A stretch of 64,000 nucleotides of DNA from Paralithodes platypus. Its lineage: Eukaryota > Arthropoda > Malacostraca > Decapoda > Lithodidae. The stretch spans positions 14,082,751 to 14,146,750 of the forward strand of contig CM064571.1 of the NCBI GenBank assembly GCA_032716605.1, read 5' to 3'. The notes beneath the pieces are model-generated. The model searched no databases. It saw only the letters and a list, made by a program, of their open reading frames with translations, and was not told the DNA's origin. Each line of letters begins with the position of its first letter. The stretch's first letter is position 1. The position numbers and the translations under genes are program-made. This document shows positions 51,914-63,148 of the stretch, piece after piece.

Positions 51914-53340
51914 TCATATTGACCTTATATTTGACGTTGACCTGTGACCTTGACCTATCAAATGGAATTATGTTTATTCTTGTATGACCATGGTCTAGGC
52001 ATTCCGAATATGCATGATATGCCTAATGAAAATCATACATTAAATAGGAAATACTAGTAAAAATCATATTTCGACCTTTGACTTTGACCTTCGACCATAG
52101 AATTTCTTATCAAGGATTTAGTTAGCTTAACAGCAATGTTCATATTAACTAGCATTATGACTATGGTGTAATTTGTATACAAACTTATTTATTACAAATA
52201 GTGATCATATACTGTGCCCTTGACCTTTGACCTTTGACTTAAAATAAAATACATATTTTTGGATGGTCGTCGCATTGACCAACTGAATTTGCCTGTATAA
52301 TTTGGTGACAATACATTAAACAGTCTAGGAGGAGTTTAGGGAAAATGACAAATACTCTTGTTTTGACCTTGATCTCTGACCTTAACTATTACAGTATTTA
52401 TGTGAAATCTGATATATATAATATTTAAGTAATAAACCATAACACAGCCAGTTTTCCAAAATTTGAGTAATCTTTTTTAATAAATAAAAGTTGACTTTTG
52501 ACCTTGACCTGTGACCTTGATCTTTATGTAAAAGTACATTTCTGTTTGCATTGACATTGCCCATGAAAATCAAATAAGCATATGTAATTTCATTAAAACC
52601 CATTAGTTAGTTTCATATATATCAATAGAATAGTTGACCTTGACCTTTGACCTTTATCTTGACCTTTATATGTCTCGACATTTATTATTTTCCTTTTCAC
52701 TTAAAGTGAAACTATCTCACCAAATGTTATGAAGTTTGCATGAAAAGTAAAGAAAATAGCATATTGACCTTTTATTTGACCTTGACCTGTGACCTTGACC
52801 TTTCATATGGAATTGTATACTTTCTTGCATGACCTTTGCCTAGGTATTCCGAATATGCATGGTAAGCCTAGTGAGAATCTTACAGTTAGTATAAGAAATA
52901 CTAGTAGAAAACCTATTATGACCTTTGACCTTGACCTTTGACCTTACCCTTAAAATAAAATATTTACCTAAAATTTGGTCAATACGATATATACAGTAGG
53001 TTAGCAGTAACGTGTATAGTGAAAATGAAGACATTTGAGTAAGAACTAAAAAATATGAAATATTGACCTTATTTTTAACCTTGACCTTTGACCTTAACCT
53101 TTAAGTTAAATGGAATATTTCTTTTTGTCTGACCTTCGCATTGACCAAATGAATATACCTGTGAAATTTGGTGAAAATCCATCGAACGGTCTAGGAGGAG
53201 TTTCCGGACAGACGGACGACGACGACGGACGACGACGGACGACGTTAGACAAGCTGAATGGTGGTGCGCAGTATACGGGTGGGATCTGTGTGCGCGATAC
53301 CACTCTGCTTCGCAGAGTTGATTAAGTTATGCTCCCTATT
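51914..53340. repeat. Array of TGACCTTTGACC-rich repeats
   Basis: At least four diverged units. Each has a block of TGACCTTGACCTTTGACCTT-like sequence, then an ATAAAATA stretch, GCATTGACCAA.TGAAT.TGCC and AATTTGGTGA. The last unit ends with GAACGGTCTAGGAGGAGTTT, (GGACGACGAC)-type repeats at 53208-53245, and a tail with CTGCTTCGCAG. The function is unknown; it may be a non-autonomous transposon family. Confidence 0.88.
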
Positions 53341-53479
53341 ACATGATCTCCAGGTAAATCATCAGCCTGAACATAATCAAGAACTCCAACCCCCAGTAAC
53401 GGGTCTGCCGCAAACTACAAAACCAAGCTTGCATCTGCGGTACTGGCAACTGGACAAGAACACCTTCTAGAGGAACGCT

Positions 53480-54340
53480 GAAGACAAGGCATAAATGTCC
53501 TCGACCAACAAATGAACTAAACTGAACTGAACTTGAGGGGAGATTTAATTTTTTTTTCTGAACCCCTTTTACCTCATATTTAGCCAAATTAGTTTTGAGA
53601 TTTAAAGACATTTGCACCATTAGTTTGGCTATTTTAAGACCTTTCGCCCCGTTGTTGTCCACTTTAACTCCCAACGAGCGGGGGGGGGGAGTATCACCAT
53701 AGCCCCTGGCGGGTATATTTACCGAAAATGAGCTTCATTTCATGCTCTTTTTCATGCATAAGCAGGAGCCCAGGAGCCAGACCGTAATACAATTATATCT
53801 CCGTGAAAGGGCGATAATGGAGTTTTCAAATGACACCTGTATCACCCTTTTACGACCTCGGGTTATCTTGCAACGACCGTGCAACCGAAGGCGAAAATAC
53901 CCTAAAATTAGGTATTTGCCGGTTTATCCTTCTTGAGAGGTGTAGGGAGGCAAGGATGAGATACAATAGTCCCCAGTGCCGGCCAATCGAGCTGTGGCGA
54001 GCGGTCCAAGGCTGCCTATCGTCCCCCCAACGCTCGGTCTCTCTCTCATAATGGTCTCAAAATGGCACCCGTCATATGACGGGCGCCGCAGGGGTGGCTA
54101 ATATTCTCTCTCCCGTCATATGATGGTCGCCGTGAGTTGAGGATTAAGGCCTTATGTACCACTTAGGTGTCAAATTTTTCCTAGAGAGGGAAAGTGAGCC
54201 TGTAATTTAGGAGGAACCGGCCTTCAAACGGGACATTAAAACGTACACCTTTATCTCGAAGGAGAGTCTTGATGGTAATTTTGTTTAAGCTTGATAGAGG
54301 TCTAGGGAGCAAACTATAAACTTTCCCATAAATATCTCTA
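53480..54340 (-). repeat. R1 copy interrupted by a MITE
   Basis: 53530-53667 and 54144-54340 are the two halves of one R1 copy (TTTTAAGACCTTTCGCCCCG.. and ..TTAGGTGTCAAATTTTTCC), split at TTAA by the MITE. Confidence 0.78.
53668..54143. mobile_element. piggyBac-like MITE in R1
   Basis: Flanked by TTAA (53664-53667, 54144-54147). The uninterrupted R1 copies at 56250 and 60850 show the empty site. The 476-bp body has no transposase and shares its centre with the MITE in CR1-C (GTGAAAGGGC, TTCAAATGACACC, CGACCGTGCAAC). Near the right end is a CCCGTCATATGACGGG palindrome. Confidence 0.78.
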
Positions 54341-54407
54341 TAATCACAATCAATATTTTTGAATACTGGGACGGGATATTCAGTTTGGTATTTGGATATA
54401 CATTGTA

Positions 54408-54618
54408 CAGTTGGTCACATAAGTTCTGTTCCTCGTTGTGATCTTACGTATGAAAGTAATATACTGTAGTATGAATAAATTGCGAGTGTGGTTTCTATTA
54501 AATATCAGTTGACTAATCAGATGAGTTACCCACTGCACTACGCTCGTCATTCAATCATGCATAATATATTTCCATGTATAAGCTCACAGAGAGAAACAGG
54601 AACTTATGTGACCAACTG
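54408..54618. mobile_element. Tc1/mariner-like MITE
   Basis: 211 bp with inverted ends, CAGTTGGTCACATAAGTTC on the left and its complement on the right, extending to about 27 bp with one indel. TA flanks both sides. No transposase. Confidence 0.85.
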
Positions 54619-54659
54619 TACATGATCTGAAATATAATACAACTTCGTTATTTGATAAT

Positions 54660-54890
54660 CTAGTCCATTCAGTACCGGTGACATCCTTTTATGTATATTC
54701 TGCCAACTATTAGACGGTTTTATTCAGCTTAGGAAGGATGTTTACCCGTTAGAAGATTACAAAACTGTCTCAATAAATCCTTTTAGCTACCATATATCCT
54801 TCCTAAGCTTCATAAAATCGTCTTAATGCAGCTGAAATAAAAACAAAAGAAGTCTCCAGTACTGTGAGGGCTGGGCACCAAAATAGCGTC
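54660..54890. repeat. R2 copy (piggyBac-like MITE, degenerate)
   Basis: CCATTCAGTACCGGTGACATC on the left, CTCCAGTACTGTGAGGG on the right. The internal inverted pair TTCAGCTTAGGAAGGAT / ATCCTTCCTAAGCTTCAT is conserved. Same family as 17321-17525. Confidence 0.75.
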
Positions 54891-55033
54891 CAGAGAAACA
54901 AAGATGGCCACTCCTCTTACTACAGGAACCCTTCTCCCTCATGTTTAGCCCCATTAGGTGACCACTCTCTCTCTTACTAACAGGACCTATAACCCCCCTT
55001 CTCCTCGTGTTTAGCCCTATTAGCCCCGTTAGG

Positions 55034-55518
55034 GGAGGTGTGGTGGAGTGGTCTTGCCACTGGACTGGTAATCCAATGGTTCCGGGTTCGAATCCAAATG
55101 CATAAATGGGAAGATATTATCGGGATGGAATTTGTGCTGTACCTAGTATCAGTGCATTACCACAATGCCCACCGAAAAAGCCAAAAAATACCCTAATTTT
55201 TCCCTGATAAATAGCACTGTATGAATATTCCCATATTCAAAATATGCTACAAGGGGGCAATGCCTAGTGAGTTAATTGCTCATTAGGTGGCGTTCTGAGT
55301 GATGGTCCGAGTCTAAGGGGTGAAACAGTGAAGTGCGGGGGCGAAGCAGTTTCAGAGATGGTGCTGCTTCAAGCCGTGAGTGGGTGCTTCGCATGTCTCA
55401 CTCCCTTGACTGGAACGAGACCTCACGGGTTTCACCATGTTGAGCGGTAGAATGTACAGGATCTCAGCTTATGCCCGAGAAGGAGTAGGCTAGTTGGAAT
55501 ATAGAAAGAAAAAAAATA
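55034..55518 (+). mobile_element. tRNA-derived SINE, about 485 bp
   Basis: The head 55034-55097 has an A box (GTGGTGGAGTGG, 55039-55050), a 7-nt anticodon-like loop CTGGTAA, and an exact B box GGTTCGAATCC (55085-55095). The shape suggests a tRNA-Thr origin. A long unrelated body follows (CAGTGAAGTGCGGGGGCG, TTTCACCATGTTGAGCGG). It ends with an A-rich tail at 55504-55518. No open frame. Confidence 0.72.
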
Positions 55519-55734
55519 TGAGGGCTATGTTCCCCAAGGTCCTTCCCATACCTGAATGACTCTTCCCAAATGGTTGAAGTCATTATTAGCTAGATTACTC
55601 TAGTCGTTTGTGAGTTATAGAGGTTAATGTTCAAGAGTTTTGGCGTACTTATGTGGAACAGGTTATAGGAATATTATCTTTCATTAGTAAGACCACAATT
55701 ATATACAGGCATTAAGGGGCTAGTGGCTGTTTTG
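55519..55734. other. Short non-coding stretch
   Basis: Nothing recognised between the SINE tail and the R1 tandem pair. Confidence 0.4.
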
Positions 55735-56410
55735 TTTTGGTCCTTTATTTATGTATAAATAATGCTTTGAGTTTCCTCGCTAGATCTCCAACAAGCTTAA
55801 AAACACACCCTAGACCCCCCTTCAAGATCAATTTGTACATGTTTCTCTTAAAGTTACAGGCTCGCTTTCGCTCGCCAGGAAAAAATCAACACCCAAAGGG
55901 CACAAAAGTATTTAATATTGATAAAGAAATTAGGCGACAAGGTCTCAAAATCGCCAAACTAACGGAACGAACGTCTTAAAACCTTAACACTATTATGCTA
56001 AATATGAGGGAGAAGGGGGTCCAGAAAAAGCGAGTACTAAACCCTTAAGGGCTAGTAGATATTTACTTTGTTTTTTATATTTATTTGATTATAAATTTAA
56101 TTTCTAGTTTCCTCGCTAGACCTCCATCAAGCTTAGAAAACCACCCCCTAGACCCCCTTCAAGATAGATTTCTACATTTTTCGGTAGAAAAATATCCCGG
56201 CCGAAAGCTCGTTCCTCTTAAAATTACAGGCTCGCTATCGCTCGCCAGGAAATAATCGACACCTAAATGGCACAAAAGGTCTTAAAATTGACAACGAAAT
56301 GGGGCGAAAGGTGTTAAAGTCGCCTAACTAATGGGCCGAACGTCTTATAATCTCAAAACTAGTGGAGCTAAACAATAGGGAGAAGGGGGTCCAGAAAAAC
56401 GGTCTTCCTG
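55735..56410 (+). repeat. Two tandem R1 copies
   Basis: 55735-56040 and 56041-56410 share, in order, TTTCCTCGCTAGA.CTCCA, CCCTAGACCCCCTTCAAGAT, ACAGGCTCGCT.TCGCTCGCC, GGCACAAAAG and AGGGAGAAGGGGGTCCAG. The first lacks the GAAAAATATCCCGG palindrome region of the second. Confidence 0.83.
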
Positions 56411-56434
56411 CCCTTAACCTCTGTAAGTCATTAA

Positions 56435-56575
56435 CCCGTTCATTACCGGTGACGTACTTTTAACCTAATTCTGTTTTTTATTAGACCATTTTATTCAGTT
56501 TAAAAAGGGCCTCCAGCAACTAACAGGCTTCGAAATATCTGACTCAACCCTTTTTACTACCACAGATCCTTCTTA
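56435..56575 (+). repeat. R2 copy, left half
   Basis: Starts after TTAA (56431-56434) with CCCGTTCATTACCGGTGACG. It is cut at 56575 and resumes at 60636. Confidence 0.8.
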
Positions 56576-57000
56576 TTGTTGGCGATTGTATGGTGCGGCA
56601 CCAGCTTGGGGCTACCTGCACTAAACTTAGGAAGGTGTTTTGTCTGCCTGGCGCCGGGGTAGGGAGGGTTATTATAATGTAAAACTTGCAAAATAAACAA
56701 ACTAAAACTGGGACGACACAAGATAAATGCAAAAGAGCTGATCAAAATCGCTATGTGGAAACAATGCTTAATAAAATAAAATTTTGAAATAAAAGAACAC
56801 AATCCACCACATAGGGTGTACACAACTACATGAGCAAGTCAATTTGTTTCCCAAGTAAACTGATCTCACATATAACAATGCACCTCGTCATGTTCAAGGA
56901 ATTAGTCAATTTGGGAAGTCCGGGACGTTCTTGTAAATTTTACTAAATTCTGTATGAATAAAGAAACTACAATTTATATCAAATTTTATATTGAGCTAAA
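56576..57000. other. Non-coding segment 5' of CR1-D
   Basis: 56660-56770 matches the reverse complement of 4940-5040 (TTCCACATAGCGATTTTGAT, TTTGCAAGTTTTACATTATA on the minus strand). The rest is unrecognised. It may be a separate older insertion. Confidence 0.55.
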
Positions 57001-57008
57001 TTTGCAAT

Positions 57009-57551
57009 TTGACAAGATGTACAAAAAACATACATCACTCACTAACGATAGTGCTATTAAAGAAAATTGACCACATCATGGAAGATAGTGGAGATAACCC
57101 CATTATCTGCTTCTGTGCAGGAAGTAACGATGTTGGCAAAGGTAGGAGTGAGGAACTGCTCAGACAGTATCGGGAAGTGTTAGATAAAGTTAGGAGGAAG
57201 GGAGGGATCCCTGTAGTGCATAGTATCTTACCTAGAAGGGGAGTTGGAAAGGAATGGATATCCACGGCAATTGGTATAAATTGTCGTCTGGAAAAATATT
57301 GTAAGGTGAAAGCAATACCATTCATAGACAACTGGACCAAATTCTATAGTAAAGATAATATGTACGTAAGGGATGGGGTGCATCTTTCGAGGTTAGGGGT
57401 TTCCACGTTAGCTAGCTCATTAGATAGGACGTTTGCGGGGGTTTCGCTGAAGATGGAGCCTGTGTGGGCAAAACAGAAAATAAGTTTGGATAGGGAAAGA
57501 AATGATACATCAGCTAGGAATGTAATAGAACCCCAGTTACATATACTGTAA
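57009..57551 (+). pseudogene. CR1-D ORF1: SGNH esterase fragment
   Basis: No ATG at the front; the frame opens with the C-terminal two thirds of an SGNH hydrolase. Block III is FCAGSNDVGKGRSEELLRQY and block V is RDGVHLSRLGVSTLASSL. The block with the nucleophile Ser is missing, so the copy is 5'-truncated. It aligns by eye with the esterase of CR1-C. Confidence 0.8.
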
Positions 57552-57649
57552 AAGTTAATAATTATGATAGCATTGACTGCAGTGAAATCGAAGGAAATAA
57601 TAAGTTAGTTAAAAACAATAGAACATTAGTTACAAAAAATAGTAATAGG

Positions 57650-60440
57650 TTGAGGGTATATTATACATATTGTAGAAGTTTATGTAACAAAATGGATCAG
57701 CTTAGGGCAATTGTTAGCAAGGAAAATATAGACATTGTAGCGATTACAGAAACCTGGATAAATACTGACTCTAGACATCTATTAGCAGAATGTCATATGC
57801 CAGGATACAATTTATTTAAATACGACAGAACAGACAGAAGGGGAGGTGGAGTTGCAATTTATGTCAGGGATACTTTAAAATGTTGCCTTAGATCTGATAT
57901 TAAAACAAATAGCGATAATGAAAGTGTGTGGGTAGAGATTAGCGGGGAAGGCGAGACAATTATTTTGGGAACCATTTATAGGGCACCTGTCTTTGTCGAA
58001 ATTTAGGCAAATTATTATGGGAAGAAATCAGTAAGGCATCTCAGAATAATAATGTTTGCATTTTAGGCGACTTTAATCTTCCAGGTATAGACTGGGTTAA
58101 TCAAACCAGCAATAACGAATCCGAAGATTTTCTTGAAGTAGTACTAGACAACTTTCTCTTTCAATTTGTAAATTCGCCAACTAGAGGATATAATATTCTG
58201 GACCTAGTTCTTAGCAACAGAGAACATTGGATACAAGATTTAGAAGTGGGCGACCAGCTAGGGAACAGTGACCATAAATCAATATATTTATCTATATAAT
58301 TAAATTATAAACCAAAAGAAAATAAGGTTCTTATCCCTGACGTTAGAAAGGCAAATTTTAGGGGATTAAAAAGGTCACTCAGAATTAAAGGTGAGGCAGG
58401 AGATTTAGGTCAAGTAAGCCAATTAGTTCCAGAAGAACAGAGATGTCGGGGCCAGGTGGGTCACACAGCTGAGATAGTTAGACAACCAACTGAAAATTTA
58501 AATAGTGTGTATAATCAGTTCATCTCTGCCTTACAGAGCGAACAAGATAAATATATACCAAAAAGAACATTTAGATCACATACAAATCAACCAAAATGGA
58601 TGACAAATAAATTAGTAGATCTAATAGGTAGAAAGAGAGGTGTATACAGAAAAATACAGAAAGGCGAATTCCACCTTATAGGATATCACCATAACTTGTC
58701 GAGGCAGGTAAAGAAGGAAATTAGGAAGGAAAAAAGAAACTACGAAATCAAGGTAGCAAATGAATCCAAAAACAACCCTAAAGCATTTTATCAATTGTAT
58801 AAATCTAAGGTAAAGGGTACAGTAGGACCCCTGAAGAATGTGATAGGTGAGATTACAGATGATGAGTTAGAAATGTGCAATACTCTAAATAGTAATTTTC
58901 TTTCTGTGTTTATAAAGGAAAAGTTAGATCAAGTTCCAGTATTCAACCAAGTTTTTAACGGTAGTATATGCGAAATATTAAGCACAGTTCAGGTCACTAG
59001 TAACGAAGTAATTAAAGAAATAGATAGACTAAAACCTCAGAAATCTCCAGGTCCAGATGAGGTGTATGCTAGGGTATTAAAATAATGCAAGGACGAATTA
59101 AGTTACCCATTAACTCACCTATTTAATAATTCACTAGCTTTAGGCTTAGCTCCTGATTCATGGAAGCTCGCAAATATAATTCCGATATTTTAAAAAGGTG
59201 ATAAGTCCATAGCATCAAATTACTGTCTCACATCAATTATAGGGAAATTGCTAGCATCAATTATTTACAGGAAAATTAGAAATCACTTAGAAATGTTCAA
59301 GTTAATAAAACCCTCTCAACATGATTTCACTCCAGGACAATCCTGCCTAACAAATTTACTCAGTTTTTTCTCCGAGGTTTATGAAGCGGTAGATAACGAC
59401 AAGTCATATGATATAGTTTACTTAGACTTCAGTAAGGCCTTTGATAAAGCTCCACATGAAAGGCTGTTAAGGAAGATAGAAGGACATGGTGTTGGGGGGA
59501 TGCTACTCAAGTGGATTAAGTCATGGCTGATTGGTAGGCAGCAGAGAGTTAGTATAATGGTGTAAAATCGGACTGGGGATTAGTTAAAAGTGGGGTCCCC
59601 CAAGGGTCGGTTTTGGGGCCCCTTCTATTCATTATCTACATAAATGATCTTGACTCAGGCATAAAGAGTAGGATCAGTAAATTTGCTGATGATATTAAAA
59701 TAGGTAGGATAATAGAGTCAGCTAGCGACAGGGAATGTCTTCAAAATGATCTCGATCATTTGCATGAGTGGTCCATAAATTGGCAGATGAGTTTCAATGG
59801 AGACAAATGTAAGGTATTAAGGATTGGAAATCGTAATTTAGATGAGAAATACAAATTAGACAATGTAGAATTGGATAACTCAGAGTGTGAGAAGGATCTG
59901 AGGGTACTCATTAGTAATGATCTGAAACCCAGAAAACAATGTATAAGTGTTAGAAACAGGGAAAATAGAATTCTAGGATTTATATCTAGGAGTGTTAGCA
60001 ACAGGACTGCTGAAGTTTTCTTAAAACTATACTTAGCACTAGTAAGACCCCATTTAGACTATGCTATTCAATTTTGGTGCCCTTAGTACAGAATGGATAT
60101 CGACCCTTTAGAGGCAGTCCAAAGAAGAATGACGAAAAAGATACATAATATTAAAAATTTATCGTATGAGGAGAAGTTGAAAGTCTTAGGCTTGCACTCA
60201 CTAGAAAGACGAAGATGTAGAGGAGACATGATAGAGGTATTTAAATGGATAACAGGTTTAAATAAGGGCGATATAAATGAGGTATTAAAGCTAAAGAACG
60301 GCGACACAACCCGCTCAAATGGTTTCAAGTTAGATAAGTTTAGATTTAGGAAAGATATAGGAAAGCACTGGTTTGGAAATAGAGTTGTTAACATGTGGAA
60401 TGCACTGTCCAGAACAGTAATTAGCTCAGAAACAGTTTAA
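57650..60440 (+). pseudogene. CR1-D ORF2: endonuclease - RT, many stops
   Basis: Endonuclease: VYYTYCRSLCNKMDQLRAIV, ITETWIN, RRGGGVAIYV (57650-58006). After a frameshift near 57998 it continues with CILGDFNLPGIDW, LDLVLSNRE and GNSDHKSI (58015-58300). RT: KSPGPDEVYARVLK (to 59085), YLDFSKAFDKAPHERLL (59425), [10 protein letters not shown] in 59590-59620, and KFADDIKI (59680). The tail is [13 protein letters not shown] (60050), RRRCRGDMIEVFKW (60210) and NMWNALS. Stops at 58298, 59083, 59190, 59563, 60084 and others rule out function. Motif A and C aspartates survive. Confidence 0.87.
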
Positions 60441-60635
60441 AGCTTTAAGCATAAGTTGGATTCCCATATGGGTGATATGGGCTGGGTGTGAATAGGAGCT
60501 GCCTCATGTGGGCCGCATGGCCATATGCAGCTTCCCGCGATCTTATGACCTTATGTTCTTATGTAATTGGGGTTGGGTGTGACAGGGATCTGCCTTGTGT
60601 GGGTCAATCGGCTTTTGGCAGACTCCCATTTTCTG

Positions 60636-60707
60636 TTCTTAAACTGCACAAAACATCTAAATATAGCTAGAATAAAATATAAAAAGACGTCGCCGGTAGA
60701 GAAGGGG
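60636..60707 (+). repeat. R2 copy, right half
   Basis: Continues the left half at 56575 (ACATCTAAATATAGCTAG, AAAGACGTCGCCGGTA) and ends GGGG before TTAA (60708-60711). Confidence 0.78.
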
Positions 60708-60711
60708 TTAA

Positions 60712-61030
60712 GGGGAGGTATGTCGTTTTATGGGCCCCCTTTTCCCTCATGTTTATCCCCGTTAGTTTTTAAGATTTTATGACGTTCGCCCCATTAGTTT
60801 GTCAATTTTAAGACCTTTCGTCAGATTTCTTTATCAATATCAAGACCTTTCGCGCCATTTAGGGTGTCGATTATTTCCAGGATAGCGGTAGCGAGCCTGT
60901 AATATAAGAGGAATCGGCATTAAGCCGGGAAATTTTTCTACCGAAAAATGTATAAATTTATCTTGAAGGGGGTTTTGCAAGTGTTTTTAAGCTTGATGGA
61001 TGTCTACGGAGCAAACTAAAATCCTCCTTA
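60712..61030 (-). repeat. R1 copy
   Basis: The reverse complement of the consensus at 56041-56410: CCCCCTTTTCCCTCATG, TCAATTTTAAGACCTTTCG, GATAGCGGTAGCGAGCCTGT and a GGGAAATTTTTCTACCGAAA palindrome. Confidence 0.8.
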
Positions 61031-61087
61031 AGATGGGCATGAGTCAATTCATTGCTAGCTTTAAAAAAAAAAACGGTTATAGGTCCC

Positions 61088-61246
61088 TTAACCACTTCTG
61101 TACTGGCGACATCTCTTTGACTTCATTCTGGCTACTATTAGACGATTGTATTAAGCTTAAGAAGTGCATCCAGCGATTAACAGGCTTCGAACTATCTCAC
61201 TTAACCCTCTACTGTATAGGTCCTTCTTAGTCTGCACAAAATCGTC
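61088..61246 (+). repeat. R2 copy, right end missing
   Basis: TTAACCACTTCTGTACTGGCG at the left, AACAGGCTTCGAACTATCTC in the middle, AAATCGTCTTGAGATG at the right, where it breaks off into the following ORF region. Confidence 0.7.
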
Positions 61247-61251
61247 TTGAG

Positions 61252-62558
61252 ATGGGAGGAGAGAAAGAAAAGCCAAACCATCATCACCAGAGCTCCACAT
61301 CATCCAATGCAACATCAAAGCCTCCAACCCAGATTGCTACCATTCAGGAGAGAAAAACAAACAACTCCAATGGGCAGCAACATGGCGGCCACGACGGGCA
61401 ACAACATGGTGGCCACCTGCAAGAAAACATACCAAGTAGCTGCTCGAGAGAAAACTTACCAAACAATTTTAATCCAACCGAAAGCACGAGCATCGACACC
61501 CGCAACAGCCTTCACACCACCCCCCTGACCCTTGTACCAGCCCAAAGTGCATCATATCCCGGCCACATCACAAAACCAGGAACGTGCACCAGCAGAAACA
61601 ACCAAGAACCTGGTCTGTTACCTTGTTCATCACCAAAAAGACGAAAGAGTGGTGCCCACGTTGATATGGCCACCTCTGACGATTCAACGCTTCCCCCTCG
61701 ACCTGGCAAGCCTAGACAAACCAAACATTACAAATACATCAATGGTTCTATGGCATGCACCGTGGAAAAATACTTAGCAACAGCTCCAACTCTTAATCTT
61801 CCAAATCAACGAGGTAGAAATAGCATGCCAGACTTGGGGAAAGCGCAACCCACTCTTACCCCGAATATCTACAAATCCTCGCCTTTCCCAGACGCCAACT
61901 CAGTTCTACCAACGGCACAACGAATTGATCTACCTGAAATGAAAGCTGCAACTAGTGCATCGTGCCCCTCAACTGCAAATATAATCATGAGACCTGCCGT
62001 GCCCATGATGCCGGGAAACCTGTGCACAGGACACCTCAGACAGAAGAAACACTACTCACGCTAACCAACTTAGAAGCAAACATTCAGCCTGCTGCCTTGT
62101 ATCCTATTTTTGGATCTTTGACAAGTAATCTTAGGGAAGAAAGGATAGTTACACATTCTGAAGCTTGTTGTAATACTCAATTTAGGCATCTGACACAACT
62201 CAATTATTGTGTTGAAGGTAGAGGACAGTCGAACCAACTAGGTTATTATGCCGGATGAGAAATTGAGCTATTTGACAAATTAGAAGTAACTGATAAGTCC
62301 AAGACTTATTGTGACCCCCCAAGGTCTGTAATACCTCTTAAGGGACTTGGTGTTGAGAGAGTGAATCAGCCCAAAACCCCTCTGGCCAGAGATATTCCTC
62401 AACACTGTACTTGTGAAAGGAACACCCCCAGACTTGTTGAATCGACTCGCTCTTGTTCTACTTTGTCAAATGCTCTCAACGAAGTTCAGCAACTGTGTGA
62501 TAATTCACTAGTCACCACTAAGCAAACTAAAAACCTCCTACTCCTGGAAAGACGTTAG
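61252..62558 (+). pseudogene. Unrecognised coding-like region, two frames
   Basis: No family is recognised. Frame 1 (61252-62064, 270 codons) is His/Asn/Gln/Ser/Pro-rich: HGGHDGQQHGGH repeats, a PKRRKSGA basic patch, then TKHYKYINGSMACTVEKYLA and LNLPNQRGRNSMPDL. Frame 0 takes over at about 61962 (CKYNHETCRAHDAGKPVHR, LTNLEANIQPAALYPIFGSL) and runs to 62558 with a single TGA at 62256-62258. Its end is Ser/Leu-rich with STLSNALNEVQQLCDNS. A frameshift near 61990 and one stop would explain the split. It could be a LINE ORF1, a DIRS-type gag or a host exon. Confidence 0.4.
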
Positions 62559-63148
62559 TCAGTCCTTCAGTAGGGGAAACTTTAACTACAGCGTGAGTGA
62601 GTGTAGGAGGACGAGCCGGAAACCGAGAGGGAAAAGTGATATTGCCAAACGATTACTGAAGTTATTCAGGCCAGACCCTTGAGTGTACGAGGGAACTAAA
62701 GTGCCGTTAATCCCTATCGTAGAAGTGTAACTCTAAACATTATACCGCCCTCGACATAACTTCAATCCAGTGCTAAAATCGTTCTCCCAGTGCTCTACTC
62801 TATAAACTCATTTATGTGACTCTCTAAGTTTCGTAGTGGTAACAGTGATTATAGTGAGGGTCTAGACCCAGATATGCCAAGATTCTCCTAAGTGCAACGT
62901 AAGATTTACCGAAGTAGGCTTCACCCCTTCCCTTCTTAATTTGCTTTAGATATCCCGTTTGTTGGGAAAAAATTCACACCTATCCTACACCGGGGATCAA
63001 TACACACTTCCTCGAATTCAGGCTCCTGAATTCCTCGCGTAGGAGATACAGATCACCCTGTTACATATACATACGCCCATACGTAATAGAGAATACTTGC
63101 CACAGATCTGAGTTTATTCGTTCCCTATCATTCGGTTTCATGTTAGAA
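62559..63148. other. Non-coding stretch before DIRS-2
   Basis: No gene or repeat recognised; moderate GC, no long frame. Confidence 0.5.

Larger units (their letters stand above)
57000..60635 (+). mobile_element. CR1-D: degenerate esterase-type CR1
   Basis: A plus-strand LINE with an ORF1 fragment (57009-57551), ORF2 pieces (57650-60440) and a 3' UTR ending ATGACCTTATGTTCTTATG at about 60560. A second, diverged copy of the same 3' UTR follows (60563-60635: GGGTTGGGTGTGAC.., TTCTGTTCTTA). TTCTTA stands on both sides (56570-56575, 60636-60641) but could also be part of the tail repeat. Confidence 0.82.
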
